The notes under the pieces: generated by a model
Seen by the model: only the letters and a program-made list of their open reading frames with translations
Told to the model about the DNA's origin: nothing
Databases searched by the model: none
Program-made: the position numbers and the translations under genes
DNA from: CANKHA01 sp035699705
Lineage (GTDB): Bacteria; Pseudomonadota; Alphaproteobacteria; Rhizobiales; Xanthobacteraceae
Reading direction: 5' to 3'
Assembly: GCA_035699705.1 (NCBI GenBank)
Contig: DASSPI010000019.1
Span: 11,961-75,960, forward strand
Length of the DNA stretch: 64,000 nucleotides
Shown here: positions 27,518 to 35,520 of the stretch, in pieces
Position numbering within the stretch: position 1 is the stretch's first letter
Layout of the letters: every line of letters starts with the position of its first letter

Positions 27518-29041
27518 TCAGTTCTTGGTTGCCTTTTCGGCGGCATCGAGCGCGGCGGCCAGGTTCTGCTCCTCGCCGTAGTAGCGCGCGCGCTCCCAGA
27601 AGCGCGGCCGGCCAATGCCGGTGGAGCGGTGCCGCCCCACCAGGTTGCCGTTAGCGTCCTCGCCGAGCAGGTCGTAGACAAACAGGTCCTGCGTGATAAT
27701 CACGTCACCTTCCATGCCCATCACCTCGGTGATGTGGGTGATCCGGCGCGAGCCGTCGCGCAGGCGGGCCACCTGGATGACCACGTCGACCGAAGCGCAG
27801 ATCATCTCGCGAATGGTGCGCGAAGGCAGCGTAAAGCCGCCCATGGTGATCATCGATTCCAGCCGCGAAAGCCCTTCGCGCGGGTTGTTGGCGTGCAGCG
27901 TGCCCATCGAGCCGTCGTGGCCGGTATTCATTGCCTGCAACAGGTCGAAAGCCTCGGGGCCGCGCACCTCGCCGACGATGATACGTTCGGGCCGCATGCG
28001 CAGGCAGTTGCGCACCAGATCGCGCATGCTGACTTGACCTTCGCCCTCCAGGTTGGACGGGCGGGTTTCCAGGCGGACCACATGCGGCTGTTGCAGCTGC
28101 AATTCGGCCGCGTCTTCGCAGGTGATGATGCGCTCGGTGTTGTCGATAAACTGCGTCAGGCAATTGAGCAGCGTGGTCTTGCCCGAGCCGGTGCCTCCCG
28201 ACACGATGCTGTTGACGCGGCAGCGGCCGATGATCTTGAGGATCTGCGCGCCTTCCGGGGTGATGGTCCCGTATTTCACCAGTTGGTCCAGCGTCAGCTT
28301 TTCCTTGCGGAACTTGCGGATCGTGAGCGCGGGACCGTCGATCGCCAGCGGCGGGGCGATGACGTTGACGCGCGAGCCGTCGGCGAGGCGCGCGTCGCAG
28401 ATCGGCGAGGACTCGTCCACGCGCCGGCCGACCTGGCTGACGATGCGCTGGCAGATGTTCAAAAGCTGCTGGTTGTCGCGGAAACGGATACCGGTGCGCT
28501 GAATCTTGCCGGCAACTTCGATGTATACGGTGCCCGAACCGTTCACCATGATGTCGGCGATGTCGTCGCGCGCCAGCAGCGGCTCCAGCGGGCCATAGCC
28601 GAGCACATCGTTGCAGATGTCATCGAGCAGTTCCTCCTGCTCGGAGATCGACATCACGACATTCTTGATCGCGATGATCTCGTTGACGATGTCGCGGATC
28701 TCTTCACGCGCGGCCTCGGCATCGAGCCGCGCCAGCTGGGCCAAGTCGATCGCCTCGATCAGGGCGCCGAAGATCGTGCCCTTGACCTCATAATAGGATT
28801 CCGAGCGCCGCGTGTCGGCGTTGGTCATCATCTGCGCGCGCGTCGGCGCGGACGGGTTTCGGCTGGGATTTTCCGGCGCGCCGATCAAGGGTGCGCCGAG
28901 ACCGGCCGAAGGGAAGGGGGTGCGGCCGTGCTCCACGGGCGCCGGGGCGCTGGGCGCCGCCACCGGGGCGGCAGCCGGCCGCGCTGCTTCCGCTACCGGG
29001 CTGTGGGCTTCAACGGCCGCCGTGCTGCGTTTTCCGAACAA
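27518..29041 (-). CDS. cpaF: Tad pilus assembly ATPase CpaF (TadA)
   Basis: A 507-residue type II/IV secretion ATPase that drives pilus extension and probably retraction. An Ala/Pro-rich N terminus of about 60 residues precedes the N-terminal domain. The RecA-like core has Walker A GGTGSGKTTLLN, the Asp box around ITCEDAAELQL, Walker B RIIVGEVRGPEAFDLLQ and the His box GSMGTLHANNPREG. All catalytic elements look intact. It lies between cpaE (19 bases upstream) and tadB (2 bases downstream). Confidence 0.95.
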   Translation of the reverse strand: MFGKRSTAAVEAHSPVAEAARPAAAPVAAPSAPAPVEHGRTPFPSAGLGAPLIGAPENPSRNPSAPTRAQMMTNADTRRSESYYEVKGTIFGALIEAIDLAQLARLDAEAAREEIRDIVNEIIAIKNVVMSISEQEELLDDICNDVLGYGPLEPLLARDDIADIMVNGSGTVYIEVAGKIQRTGIRFRDNQQLLNICQRIVSQVGRRVDESSPICDARLADGSRVNVIAPPLAIDGPALTIRKFRKEKLTLDQLVKYGTITPEGAQILKIIGRCRVNSIVSGGTGSGKTTLLNCLTQFIDNTERIITCEDAAELQLQQPHVVRLETRPSNLEGEGQVSMRDLVRNCLRMRPERIIVGEVRGPEAFDLLQAMNTGHDGSMGTLHANNPREGLSRLESMITMGGFTLPSRTIREMICASVDVVIQVARLRDGSRRITHITEVMGMEGDVIITQDLFVYDLLGEDANGNLVGRHRSTGIGRPRFWERARYYGEEQNLAAALDAAEKATKN

Positions 29042-29060
29042 AGGCGAACTCCAAAGGGCG

Positions 29061-30344
29061 TCAGGCCTGCCGCTTGCTCAATTTCGCCAGCAGCGGAGTC
29101 AGCAATCCCCGACGCTGGCGCTTGGCTTCGGCGCGGCCGGTCAGGATCTGCGCGATCAGGCGGAAGGATTCCGCGGTCTTATGGCTCGCGGAAATCTCCG
29201 CGATCATCTGGCCGTTGTTCGCCGCGGTGCCGAACAATTGCGGCTCGAAGGGAATGGTCGCCACCGGTTCGTCGTCGAGCGCTTTGGAGAAATCAGCCAC
29301 TTTGATTTCGGGCCGTTTCGGCACGCCTACCTGGTTGAGGCAGTAGAACGGGCGATGGTCGTTCGGCCGCGCAGCGCGCAGCAGATCGACCAGGTTCTTC
29401 GTGTTGCGCAGATTGGCAAGGTCCGGCTCGGCGACAACCAGGATATCGTCGGCGCTGATCAGCGTGCGGCGAGTCCATCCGGTCCATTGATGCGGCACGT
29501 CAAGCACGACACAGGGAATGGTGGAGCGCAGCGAATCGAATATCGCCTCAAAAGATTCCGAGGCGAAGTCATAGACGCGATCCAGCGTAGCGGGCGCTGC
29601 CAGCAGGCTGAGATGGTCGGTGCATTTCGACAGCAGCCGGTCGATGAAATTGGTGTCGACGCGTTCGGGCGAGAAAACCGCGTCGGCGATGCCCTGCGGC
29701 GGATCCTGGTTGTAATCCAGCCCGGCCGTCCCGAAGGCGAGGTCGAGATCGGTGACGACGGCGTCCATGCCGAGATCGCCAGCGATCGCCCAAGCCACGT
29801 TATGCGCAACGGTCGAAGCGCCGACGCCGCCCTTGGCGCCGACCACCGCGATGATGCGTCCGAGCGGTTTGGCATCCGTGGACGGCGCGTACAGGCCGCA
29901 GATCGCGCGGACGACGTCGACCGTGCTGACCGGAGCGATGAGGTAGTCGCTGACTCCGCGCCGAACCAGCTCACGGTAAAGGACCACATCGTTGACCCGG
30001 CCGACTATGATGACGCGCGTGCCGGCATCGCAGACCTCCGCCAGTTGATCGAGGCCGGCGAGAATGTCGTCTCCGCGCGTTTCTGTTTCGAGCAACACCA
30101 CGTTCGGGGTCGGCGAAGTGCGATAGGCTTCCACCGCCGCAGTGACGCCGCCCATCTGCAGCTTCAGGTGCGTCTTGGCGAGACGGCGGTCATCGCCCGC
30201 GGCCTGCACCGCGGCGGCGGTTTCCACCGTGTCGCAGAACGCCTGAATCGAAACCCGTGGCGCCGGCGCGATGTGCTCGTCTGGCGCGATCGGCTCCCTC
30301 GGGGCGAGCTCGGTTTCGTCCGTCTGCAATGCATGTCTGATCAT
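29061..30344 (-). CDS. cpaE: Tad pilus localisation protein CpaE (TadZ)
   Basis: A 427-residue protein with an N-terminal receiver-like domain (VVLLETETRGDDILAGLDQL) and a C-terminal MinD/ParA-like ATPase domain. Its nucleotide loop is GAKGGVGAST (residues 169-178), where the Lys usual in the second half of a Walker A is missing, a known trait of TadZ/CpaE proteins. CpaE places the Tad machine, often at the cell pole. The ATG at 30344 overlaps the cpaD stop (ATGA), so translation is probably coupled. Confidence 0.93.
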   Translation of the reverse strand: MIRHALQTDETELAPREPIAPDEHIAPAPRVSIQAFCDTVETAAAVQAAGDDRRLAKTHLKLQMGGVTAAVEAYRTSPTPNVVLLETETRGDDILAGLDQLAEVCDAGTRVIIVGRVNDVVLYRELVRRGVSDYLIAPVSTVDVVRAICGLYAPSTDAKPLGRIIAVVGAKGGVGASTVAHNVAWAIAGDLGMDAVVTDLDLAFGTAGLDYNQDPPQGIADAVFSPERVDTNFIDRLLSKCTDHLSLLAAPATLDRVYDFASESFEAIFDSLRSTIPCVVLDVPHQWTGWTRRTLISADDILVVAEPDLANLRNTKNLVDLLRAARPNDHRPFYCLNQVGVPKRPEIKVADFSKALDDEPVATIPFEPQLFGTAANNGQMIAEISASHKTAESFRLIAQILTGRAEAKRQRRGLLTPLLAKLSKRQA

Positions 30345-31111
30345 CGGCCTAGATCCGTGATCATGCCCTGATTTGGGTTGGCGTAGCGCGTGCCGGTGGG
30401 GTCGCCCTTGCGGTAACTTTCCAGCACGACACTGCGCCGCGTCTTGGAGGCATTCGCGTTTTCGCCGCGCGGCTGTACCAGGTCGGCGGGATTATCGACC
30501 ATGGCGGCGAGGTTGCGCTGGCTGGCGCAGCCGAGATTCCAATAAGGCTTGTTCTCATAGTGCTGCAGCTCATAGGTCGGCCCGAGATCGGCCGGCCACA
30601 GTCCGCAAGGGCCGGCTTCGGCGGACACCTTGGGGTAATTCAGCCGAACGGTGGCGATGGCCACGCGATTTTTTGGCTGATAGTGCCGCACCGCCACCGC
30701 GCCGGGCGGCAAGCCGGCAGCGGCCAGGATCGAGCGCGCTTCGCGCACCGCCTCGTGGGCGGCGCGCTGGTTTGACATGCCGATGGGCTGATCGATGATG
30801 ATGCCGCCGGTGGCTTCCTTCTTCCATGTCTGCGCAAAAGCGAGCACGTCGGCACGCTGGCTGGCGCTGAGGCCGCCGCGGTTGGATCCGACGAAGACCT
30901 CGACCGTGTGTTCGGTCTCCTTGAGCGTTATCGGATGGCGCTGACGATAATCCACCGGAATCGAAGCAGTCGTATCCTTGACCGTGTAGCAGCCGGAAAG
31001 CAGCATCGCGCCCGCGGCGGCGAGCACGCCACCCATGGCGGCAGACCGAAGTCTTCGCCGGTCGGTGATGCAGAGGCGGAAGCCGGACATGAAAGTTTCC
31101 CTCAGGGTCAA
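30341..31111 (-). CDS. cpaD: Tad pilus lipoprotein CpaD
   Basis: A 256-residue outer-membrane lipoprotein of the CpaD family. The signal ends in the lipobox LLSGC near residue 41, and the mature part contains YRQRHPITLKE and VEVFVGSNRGGLSASQRADV, which are CpaD-specific. It probably supports the CpaC secretin. The start at 31111 overlaps the cpaC stop as ATGA; an in-frame ATG at 31090 would shorten the rather long pre-lipobox region and is possible. It overlaps cpaE by ATGA. Confidence 0.92.
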   Translation of the reverse strand: MTLRETFMSGFRLCITDRRRLRSAAMGGVLAAAGAMLLSGCYTVKDTTASIPVDYRQRHPITLKETEHTVEVFVGSNRGGLSASQRADVLAFAQTWKKEATGGIIIDQPIGMSNQRAAHEAVREARSILAAAGLPPGAVAVRHYQPKNRVAIATVRLNYPKVSAEAGPCGLWPADLGPTYELQHYENKPYWNLGCASQRNLAAMVDNPADLVQPRGENANASKTRRSVVLESYRKGDPTGTRYANPNQGMITDLGR

Positions 31112-32592
31112 TCGAGGTTGTAGCCGTAATTTCCGTGGTAAATCTGGTTCGGGTCGACGCGGCCGGCGATGCCGTAGATGCGATTGAGACGACCCAGCAG
31201 CACGGTCGAAGGATCCGATGCATCGGCGAAGCCATCGTCAGGCCGCGAGAGATTCTTTTGCGCCGTCGCGCGCACGATATAGGGCGTCACCAGCACCATC
31301 AGCTCGGTCTGGCGATTGACGTAGTCACGGCTTTTGAACAGGGCGCCCAGCACGGGAAGCTGCATCAGCCCCGGGTAGCCGTTGATATGCTGACGCGTCT
31401 GTTCCTGCAGGATGCCCGCCATGGCCATTGAGCCGCCGGAGGGAATCTCAAGCACTGTGTCTGCCCGGCGGGTGCGGATTGACGGAACGGTCAGGGATGA
31501 TGTTGAGCCCGGCACCGAGAATGTCATCGCATTGTCGGTGGAAAGGTCGGAAACCTCGGTCATGACCTTTAGGCTGATGCGGCCTTCCGACAGCACAATG
31601 GGACGGAAGTTCAGGCTCACGCCGAACTTCTTATAATCGATCTGCGGCTGACAGACCGGCGGAGAGCGCGTGGTATCGCAGCTCAGGCCCGACGGGATGG
31701 GGAATTCACCGCCGGCGACAAAGGTCGCGGTTTCCCCGGAAATCGCCGTGATGTTCGGTTCTGCCAAGGTGCGGATAACGCCGGCCCGTTCCATCGCTCG
31801 CAGTCTCGCGCTCATGCCGGAATTCGTCGCGGTAATGCCTGACTGACTGAGCGCCTGTCCCGATGCGGAGAAGGGGTTGGTATTGTTGAAATCGATGACA
31901 CTGGCTCCCAAACTGACGCTGCCGTTGAGATCGATGCCAAGTTGCTTGATGACATCGCGCTGAACTTCGGCGACGGTCACTTTCAGCAGGACCTGGTCGC
32001 GCCCGCGGATGGAAATGCCGTTGAAGACTTTGGTATCGGAGCCTGCGAGCCGTACGGCGAGATCGTAGGCCTGCTGAGATTCCTCCGGGCTGGCGACGCT
32101 GCCCCGCAGCATGATTCCGTCGCCGACTCCCTCGATGTGTACATCCGGCAAGGCATGCCTCAGCGCCGCGCGCACGCCATTGAGATCGCGCGTCACCGCG
32201 ATGTCGTAGCCCGCGATCTGCCGACCGGCGGCATCGAAGAAAAAGACGTTGGTTTGTCCGACCGCGACGCCGATCAGATAGGCGCGCCGCGCCGAACGCA
32301 CCACCGCGTTCGCAATCTTGGGGTCCGCTACCAGCACGTCCTTGACGTCCGCCGGCAGGTCGATCACCACGGATTTTCCGATCCCGAGCGGAATGAATCG
32401 CGAGGTTTCCTCGCTCGCGGCGATAACCGCCGTCGCGACCGGCACCGGAGCTATTCCTTTGATCACCCGCGTATCAGCGGCAGTGGCAGGATTAAGCAGG
32501 GAGCCGCCGACCAGCGCCGCCACCGCCATCCGGGACGGCGACTGCATCAGGTTGCTATGCCGCATTTCGGCTGTCCCCCTCTCGCCCGTCAT
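31108..32592 (-). CDS. cpaC: Tad pilus secretin CpaC (RcpA)
   Basis: A 494-residue outer-membrane secretin. After the signal peptide (cleavage near NPATAADTR) comes the pilus-specific N domain (FIPLGIGKSVVIDLPADVKD), then a BON-like region, then the secretin domain with RTLAEPNITAISGETATFVAGGEFPIP and LVTPYIV. It forms the pore through which the Flp pilus exits. The ATG at 32592 overlaps the cpaB stop by ATGA; an ATG at 32565 is a possible alternative. A stand-alone copy of the N-terminal domain is encoded at 36556-37059. Confidence 0.94.
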   Translation of the reverse strand: MTGERGTAEMRHSNLMQSPSRMAVAALVGGSLLNPATAADTRVIKGIAPVPVATAVIAASEETSRFIPLGIGKSVVIDLPADVKDVLVADPKIANAVVRSARRAYLIGVAVGQTNVFFFDAAGRQIAGYDIAVTRDLNGVRAALRHALPDVHIEGVGDGIMLRGSVASPEESQQAYDLAVRLAGSDTKVFNGISIRGRDQVLLKVTVAEVQRDVIKQLGIDLNGSVSLGASVIDFNNTNPFSASGQALSQSGITATNSGMSARLRAMERAGVIRTLAEPNITAISGETATFVAGGEFPIPSGLSCDTTRSPPVCQPQIDYKKFGVSLNFRPIVLSEGRISLKVMTEVSDLSTDNAMTFSVPGSTSSLTVPSIRTRRADTVLEIPSGGSMAMAGILQEQTRQHINGYPGLMQLPVLGALFKSRDYVNRQTELMVLVTPYIVRATAQKNLSRPDDGFADASDPSTVLLGRLNRIYGIAGRVDPNQIYHGNYGYNLD

Positions 32593-33380
32593 TTCGGCGT
32601 CGTCGTCGTCGTCACGCCGAAGCGAACAGTATTGATTCCGACGCCGCGCCGTTCGATCTTTTCTTCCGTCGCCGGCTTGCTGCCGTCGGCGAGGCTGCGC
32701 AGTGCGAGCGACAGCGTCCCGAGCTGGCGCGCGAGCGCGAGCGTTTCCGCTTGCCGCGGCCGGAGCTCCAGCGTGGCGGTCTTGCCGACTACCACCTTCT
32801 GGCCGTTCTTTTCCTCGACTGCCTGGTCGATCGCCAGTACGCGGATATTGCTGAGAATCGTCTCGCTCACGAAAGTGTCGTGGCCTGAGGACTTTTCCGC
32901 ATCGCGGTCGCGGCGCGACAGGATCACGTCGACATGATCGTTGGGCAGGATAAATCCGCCGGCGCCGGTTTCCGGCGATATTTCGGTCGAGACCGCGCGC
33001 ATGCCGGAGGGCAGGATCGCGGCCATGAATCCCGATCCATTGGCCTTGATCAGCTTGGCCTCGCGGATCGGCTCACCGGCAACCATCGGGGCGCGCGCGA
33101 TCGAGCCGGCAAATTCTTCGATGGCGTTGGGCTTGTTGCTCCTGCGGATGAAATAGGGGCCGGCGGCGGCGACCGGCCAGGTCTGCCACTGCATGTCGGA
33201 AGCCGAAGCGGATTGTCCGAGGCCGATGTCGGTTCTCGCGACCAGGACCTCGGTCGTTTCGAGTTTGGCGACGGGCTCAGAAGCGGGCGCCTGCACCTGC
33301 ACCTGCCGCCCAGCCATGACGGCGGCAAGGCCACCTGCAACGACGGCGACGCCAAGCACAACAATACGCGCGGCTTTCAT
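32589..33380 (-). CDS. cpaB: Tad pilus assembly protein CpaB (RcpC)
   Basis: A 263-residue periplasmic protein held by an N-terminal membrane helix (residues 5-25). It carries an SAF-like domain (VLVARTDIGLGQSASASDMQWQTWP) and a RcpC-type beta region (GAGGFILPNDHVDVILSR). CpaB supports secretin assembly or channel gating. The ATG at 33380 follows GGAAAG and puts the helix at the N terminus; the frame extends upstream without similarity. It overlaps cpaC by ATGA. A gap of 171 bases separates it from cpaA upstream, and I see no strong terminator there. Confidence 0.92.
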   Translation of the reverse strand: MKAARIVVLGVAVVAGGLAAVMAGRQVQVQAPASEPVAKLETTEVLVARTDIGLGQSASASDMQWQTWPVAAAGPYFIRRSNKPNAIEEFAGSIARAPMVAGEPIREAKLIKANGSGFMAAILPSGMRAVSTEISPETGAGGFILPNDHVDVILSRRDRDAEKSSGHDTFVSETILSNIRVLAIDQAVEEKNGQKVVVGKTATLELRPRQAETLALARQLGTLSLALRSLADGSKPATEEKIERRGVGINTVRFGVTTTTTPK

Positions 33381-33551
33381 ACGCTTGCTTTCCAACACAC
33401 GAGGCGGACGCTTGCTTCCGACGGCGGAGCGGACGCACGCTCTCCCCAGGGCCGATTTGACCACGCAAAGGTCAAAGCATGGTTAATCGGGCGTATCTAA
33501 ATCGAGTTAATGGAGCGTTGCCGGACCGATCCGGCGGGGCGCGCGGCGCGC

Positions 33552-34073
33552 TCAGCCGGTGACGCCATGCATCCAGAATGTGCTGGGATAGATCATCATG
33601 GCGGCCGCCGCGAGCGCGATGCCGTAAGGCACCCCGCCCTTCGGCTCGTGCAGCCGCTCGGCCCAGGCGCGGCCGATCAGTATCGCCGGCATCGGGATCG
33701 CGCGGTATTGCAGCAGCGCCAAGGTCAGCGCGCCGCCGAAGAGCGAACCGTAAACCAGGTATTCCATGAGATGTTCGAAGCCGAACCACAAAGCGGTCGC
33801 GGCCGCGAGCTTGGCGTCGCCGCCGCCGATCCACCCGCGGGCGAAGAACGCGAAAGCAAGAACAAGGACGAGCAAGCCGGCAGCCGCATGCAGCGCGAGC
33901 TGTTCCAGGCTCATCCCGGTTGCAACGGCCAACAGCACGAAGCCCCCCAGCATGATCAGCGTCACGCGATTGGGGATTGTCATCGTGAGCAGATCGCTTG
34001 AGGCGGCAAAAGCCATCATGGCCGGAAACAACAGCAGTTTGATGGCTTCGATCATAACTCCCATTCCGTTCAT
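33552..34073 (-). CDS. cpaA: prepilin peptidase CpaA (TadV)
   Basis: A 173-residue integral membrane aspartyl peptidase of family A24 that cleaves Flp pilin and the TadE-like pseudopilins after their leader. The two catalytic Asp residues are in ASSDLLTMTIPNR and in the GxGD-like GWIGGGDAKLAAA. It is the small form without the N-methylase domain, as usual in Tad systems. An in-frame ATG at 34055 (GGAG immediately upstream) is an alternative start. It lies between the pilin genes and cpaB. Confidence 0.93.
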   Translation of the reverse strand: MNGMGVMIEAIKLLLFPAMMAFAASSDLLTMTIPNRVTLIMLGGFVLLAVATGMSLEQLALHAAAGLLVLVLAFAFFARGWIGGGDAKLAAATALWFGFEHLMEYLVYGSLFGGALTLALLQYRAIPMPAILIGRAWAERLHEPKGGVPYGIALAAAAMMIYPSTFWMHGVTG

Positions 34074-34158
34074 GCCGGATCCATGCGCGATGCGCCCCGC
34101 CCAATGTTATGCCGCATGATATTTCGGATCGGTTATCACGCGGCTCGTGCCAAAGATG

Positions 34159-34190
34159 AAAAGCCTGCCTCCGGCCGCTCTGAGGCAGGC
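34159..34190 (-). terminator. intrinsic terminator between flp and cpaA (promoter-distal)
   Basis: Read on the minus strand, GCCTGCCTC pairs with GAGGCAGGC around a GC-rich loop and is followed by TTTTC. It is the second hairpin after the first-listed flp gene and may limit read-through into cpaA. Confidence 0.7.
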
Positions 34191-34248
34191 CGTTGACCAG
34201 GCTGGCAATAACGGCAGGAGCGATGACGGCTTCGCCAAACCGACAATG

Positions 34249-34276
34249 AAAAAGGCTCCCGCCCTGTGGGGGAGCC
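34249..34276 (-). terminator. intrinsic terminator after flp (copy at 34308)
   Basis: Read on the minus strand, GGCTCCC and GGGAGCC form a stem followed by five T residues. It lies 32 bases after the pilin stop. Its sequence closely resembles the hairpin at 34615-34643, so gene and terminator appear to have been duplicated together. Confidence 0.8.
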
Positions 34277-34307
34277 TTTTCCAGCCAGCTAACTCCAGCC
34301 AACGATC

Positions 34308-34469
34308 TTAGTTCAGCTTGGTATTGATATCAGTGAACTTGTCATTGAGCGAAGTGCCGATCGTGTTGACCATCGTAATAATGGCAACGGCGATGCCGGC
34401 AGCGATCAGGCCGTATTCGATGGCCGTGGCGCCGGACTCGTCGCGAAGGAAACGTGACACGGTTTTCAT
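34308..34469 (-). CDS. Flp family type IVb pilin
   Basis: A 53-residue pilin precursor: a short leader MKTVSRFLRDESG, predicted cleavage after Gly13, then ATAIEYGLIAAGIAVAII with the Flp hallmark Glu at +5 followed by Tyr, and a hydrophobic helix that packs in the pilus core. The C-terminal tail is only about 13 residues. It differs at three positions (2, 43, 47) from the pilin encoded at 34675-34836. The ATG at 34469 follows GGAG by nine bases. Strong hairpins follow it. It is the major-pilin type of the Tad system. Confidence 0.93.
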   Translation of the reverse strand: MKTVSRFLRDESGATAIEYGLIAAGIAVAIITMVNTIGTSLNDKFTDINTKLN

Positions 34470-34614
34470 AGTCGGTTGCTCCATAGAGGCTGACAGCTTG
34501 ATAAAGGCTTTGGCAAGCGGGGCGACCGTATCCATCACGACTAAACAAAGGGTAAGATAAGACCGCTCATTTTGACGCTCTCGTTGAGGTCTCGTCAGGG
34601 GCAAACCAACAATG

Positions 34615-34643
34615 AAAAGGCTCCCGCCCTGTGGGCGGGAGCC
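34615..34643 (-). terminator. intrinsic terminator after flp (copy at 34675)
   Basis: Read on the minus strand, GGCTCCCGCCC pairs with GGGCGGGAGCC around a 3-base loop, followed by TTTT. It is a perfect 11-bp stem 32 bases after the pilin stop, and stands between the two nearly identical pilin genes. Confidence 0.88.
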
Positions 34644-34674
34644 TTTTCGCAGCCAGCTGACTTTGCCAACGATC

Positions 34675-34836
34675 TTAGTTCAACTTGGTATTGATCTCGG
34701 TGAACTTCGTGTTGAGCGAGGTGCCGATCGTGTTGACCATCGTAATAATGGCAACAGCGATGCCGGCAGCGATCAGGCCGTATTCGATGGCCGTGGCGCC
34801 CGACTCGTCGCGAAGGAAACGTGACACTGTACGCAT
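34675..34836 (-). CDS. Flp family type IVb pilin (near-identical second copy)
   Basis: A 53-residue Flp pilin with leader MRTVSRFLRDESG and a mature part starting ATAIEYGLIAAG. It is nearly identical to the neighbouring pilin (Arg2, Thr43, Glu47 are the differences). The start at 34836 is preceded by AGAGGA at good spacing. It is the promoter-proximal copy of a tandem gene-terminator duplication and, with its perfect hairpin, is likely to give an abundant monocistronic transcript. Confidence 0.93.
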   Translation of the reverse strand: MRTVSRFLRDESGATAIEYGLIAAGIAVAIITMVNTIGTSLNTKFTEINTKLN

Positions 34837-34988
34837 GGTTGTTCCTCTACCTTCTCTTGTGCAACTCACCCATTTTAGGTTTGGGTATTCTGCGCGGCGA
34901 AGTTGAAAAAAATCGTAAGAGCGGTCGGTAGCTTTTTCACCGAATGGGAAGTTCCGCGGCCCGGGCGGTTTTCCGCTCACGCAATGCA

Positions 34989-35141
34989 TTATCTCGCCGC
35001 GGCGAGATTTGCCGTCAGCCGCATGCCAATGCCTTGCAAAACCGTGATTATTGCGACCGAAAGGCCAGCGGCAACAAGGCCATATTCCATCGTCGCCGAG
35101 GCATGCTCGTCCGTTACAAAACGCTTAACCATGCCGCGCAT
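34989..35141 (-). CDS. short Flp-like pilin with altered processing site
   Basis: A 50-residue Flp-like protein. It reads MRGMVKRFVTDEHA, then SATMEYGLVAAGLSVAII and ends RLTANLAAAR. The Glu-Tyr pair at +5/+6 and the helix match Flp pilins, but the residue before the predicted cut is Ala14 where both neighbouring pilins have Gly. The ATG at 35141 is preceded by GGGAGAG. It is the first gene of the minus-strand Tad cluster. It could be a minor pilin or a decaying copy; the intact frame and ribosome site favour a working gene. Confidence 0.82.
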   Translation of the reverse strand: MRGMVKRFVTDEHASATMEYGLVAAGLSVAIITVLQGIGMRLTANLAAAR

Positions 35142-35520
35142 TTGCTCTCCCGACCCGCCATCGTCCCAGTCACAGCCGGCAGGGTAGGGATGTTCTCTTG
35201 CGCCGCCGTTAAGGATTGCGATTAATCAAAGGTTTCAATGGCCCCTGCATCATAGTTAACAAGATATTTCTTCTAGAAGCTGATGGTTAGCAAAGCGTTT
35301 TATAGAAAATACTACTTAGATATAGCGGCGTCCCGTCAAACTATACTGCACGAAGTTTGGTTATAGAGGCCGCTATACGGGGGAGAGTGCTTTAGCGGGC
35401 TGCTTGCCTCTTTCTGAATTGCCTCCTAGGGGTCGCTCCCGCAGGCGATGTTCACGCCACCTTAACGGCAAGTGCCCGATACAACCCGACAGTATCCACC
35501 CTCGGAACACCAGGAATCGC
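35142..35520. other. AT-rich intergenic region between the pilin cluster and a desaturase-family gene
   Basis: This gap of 379 bases has divergent genes on both sides and must hold their promoters. About 35215-35375 is clearly richer in A and T than the rest of the window. I see no gene in it. It contains a 9-bp inverted repeat (35321-35329 and 35369-35377) listed separately, and TTAA pairs at 35209-35212 and 35222-35225. Confidence 0.6.
35321..35377. promoter_or_regulatory. inverted repeat TATAGCGGC ... GCCGCTATA
   Basis: Perfect 9-bp arms at 35321-35329 and 35369-35377 are separated by 39 bases, in the AT-rich divergent promoter region of the pilin cluster and the desaturase-family gene. 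The spacing suits a pair of operator half-sites or a looped structure better than a terminator. This is inference only. Confidence 0.4.

Noticed and set aside
27515..30371. Long plus-strand frames opposite cpaF and cpaE
   Set aside because: They have no recognisable domains, while the minus-strand genes match CpaF and CpaE throughout.
35209..35225. Possible CtrA site TTAA...TTAA upstream of the pilin cluster
   Set aside because: The spacing is nine bases instead of seven and the trailing C is absent, so it does not meet the consensus well enough to list.
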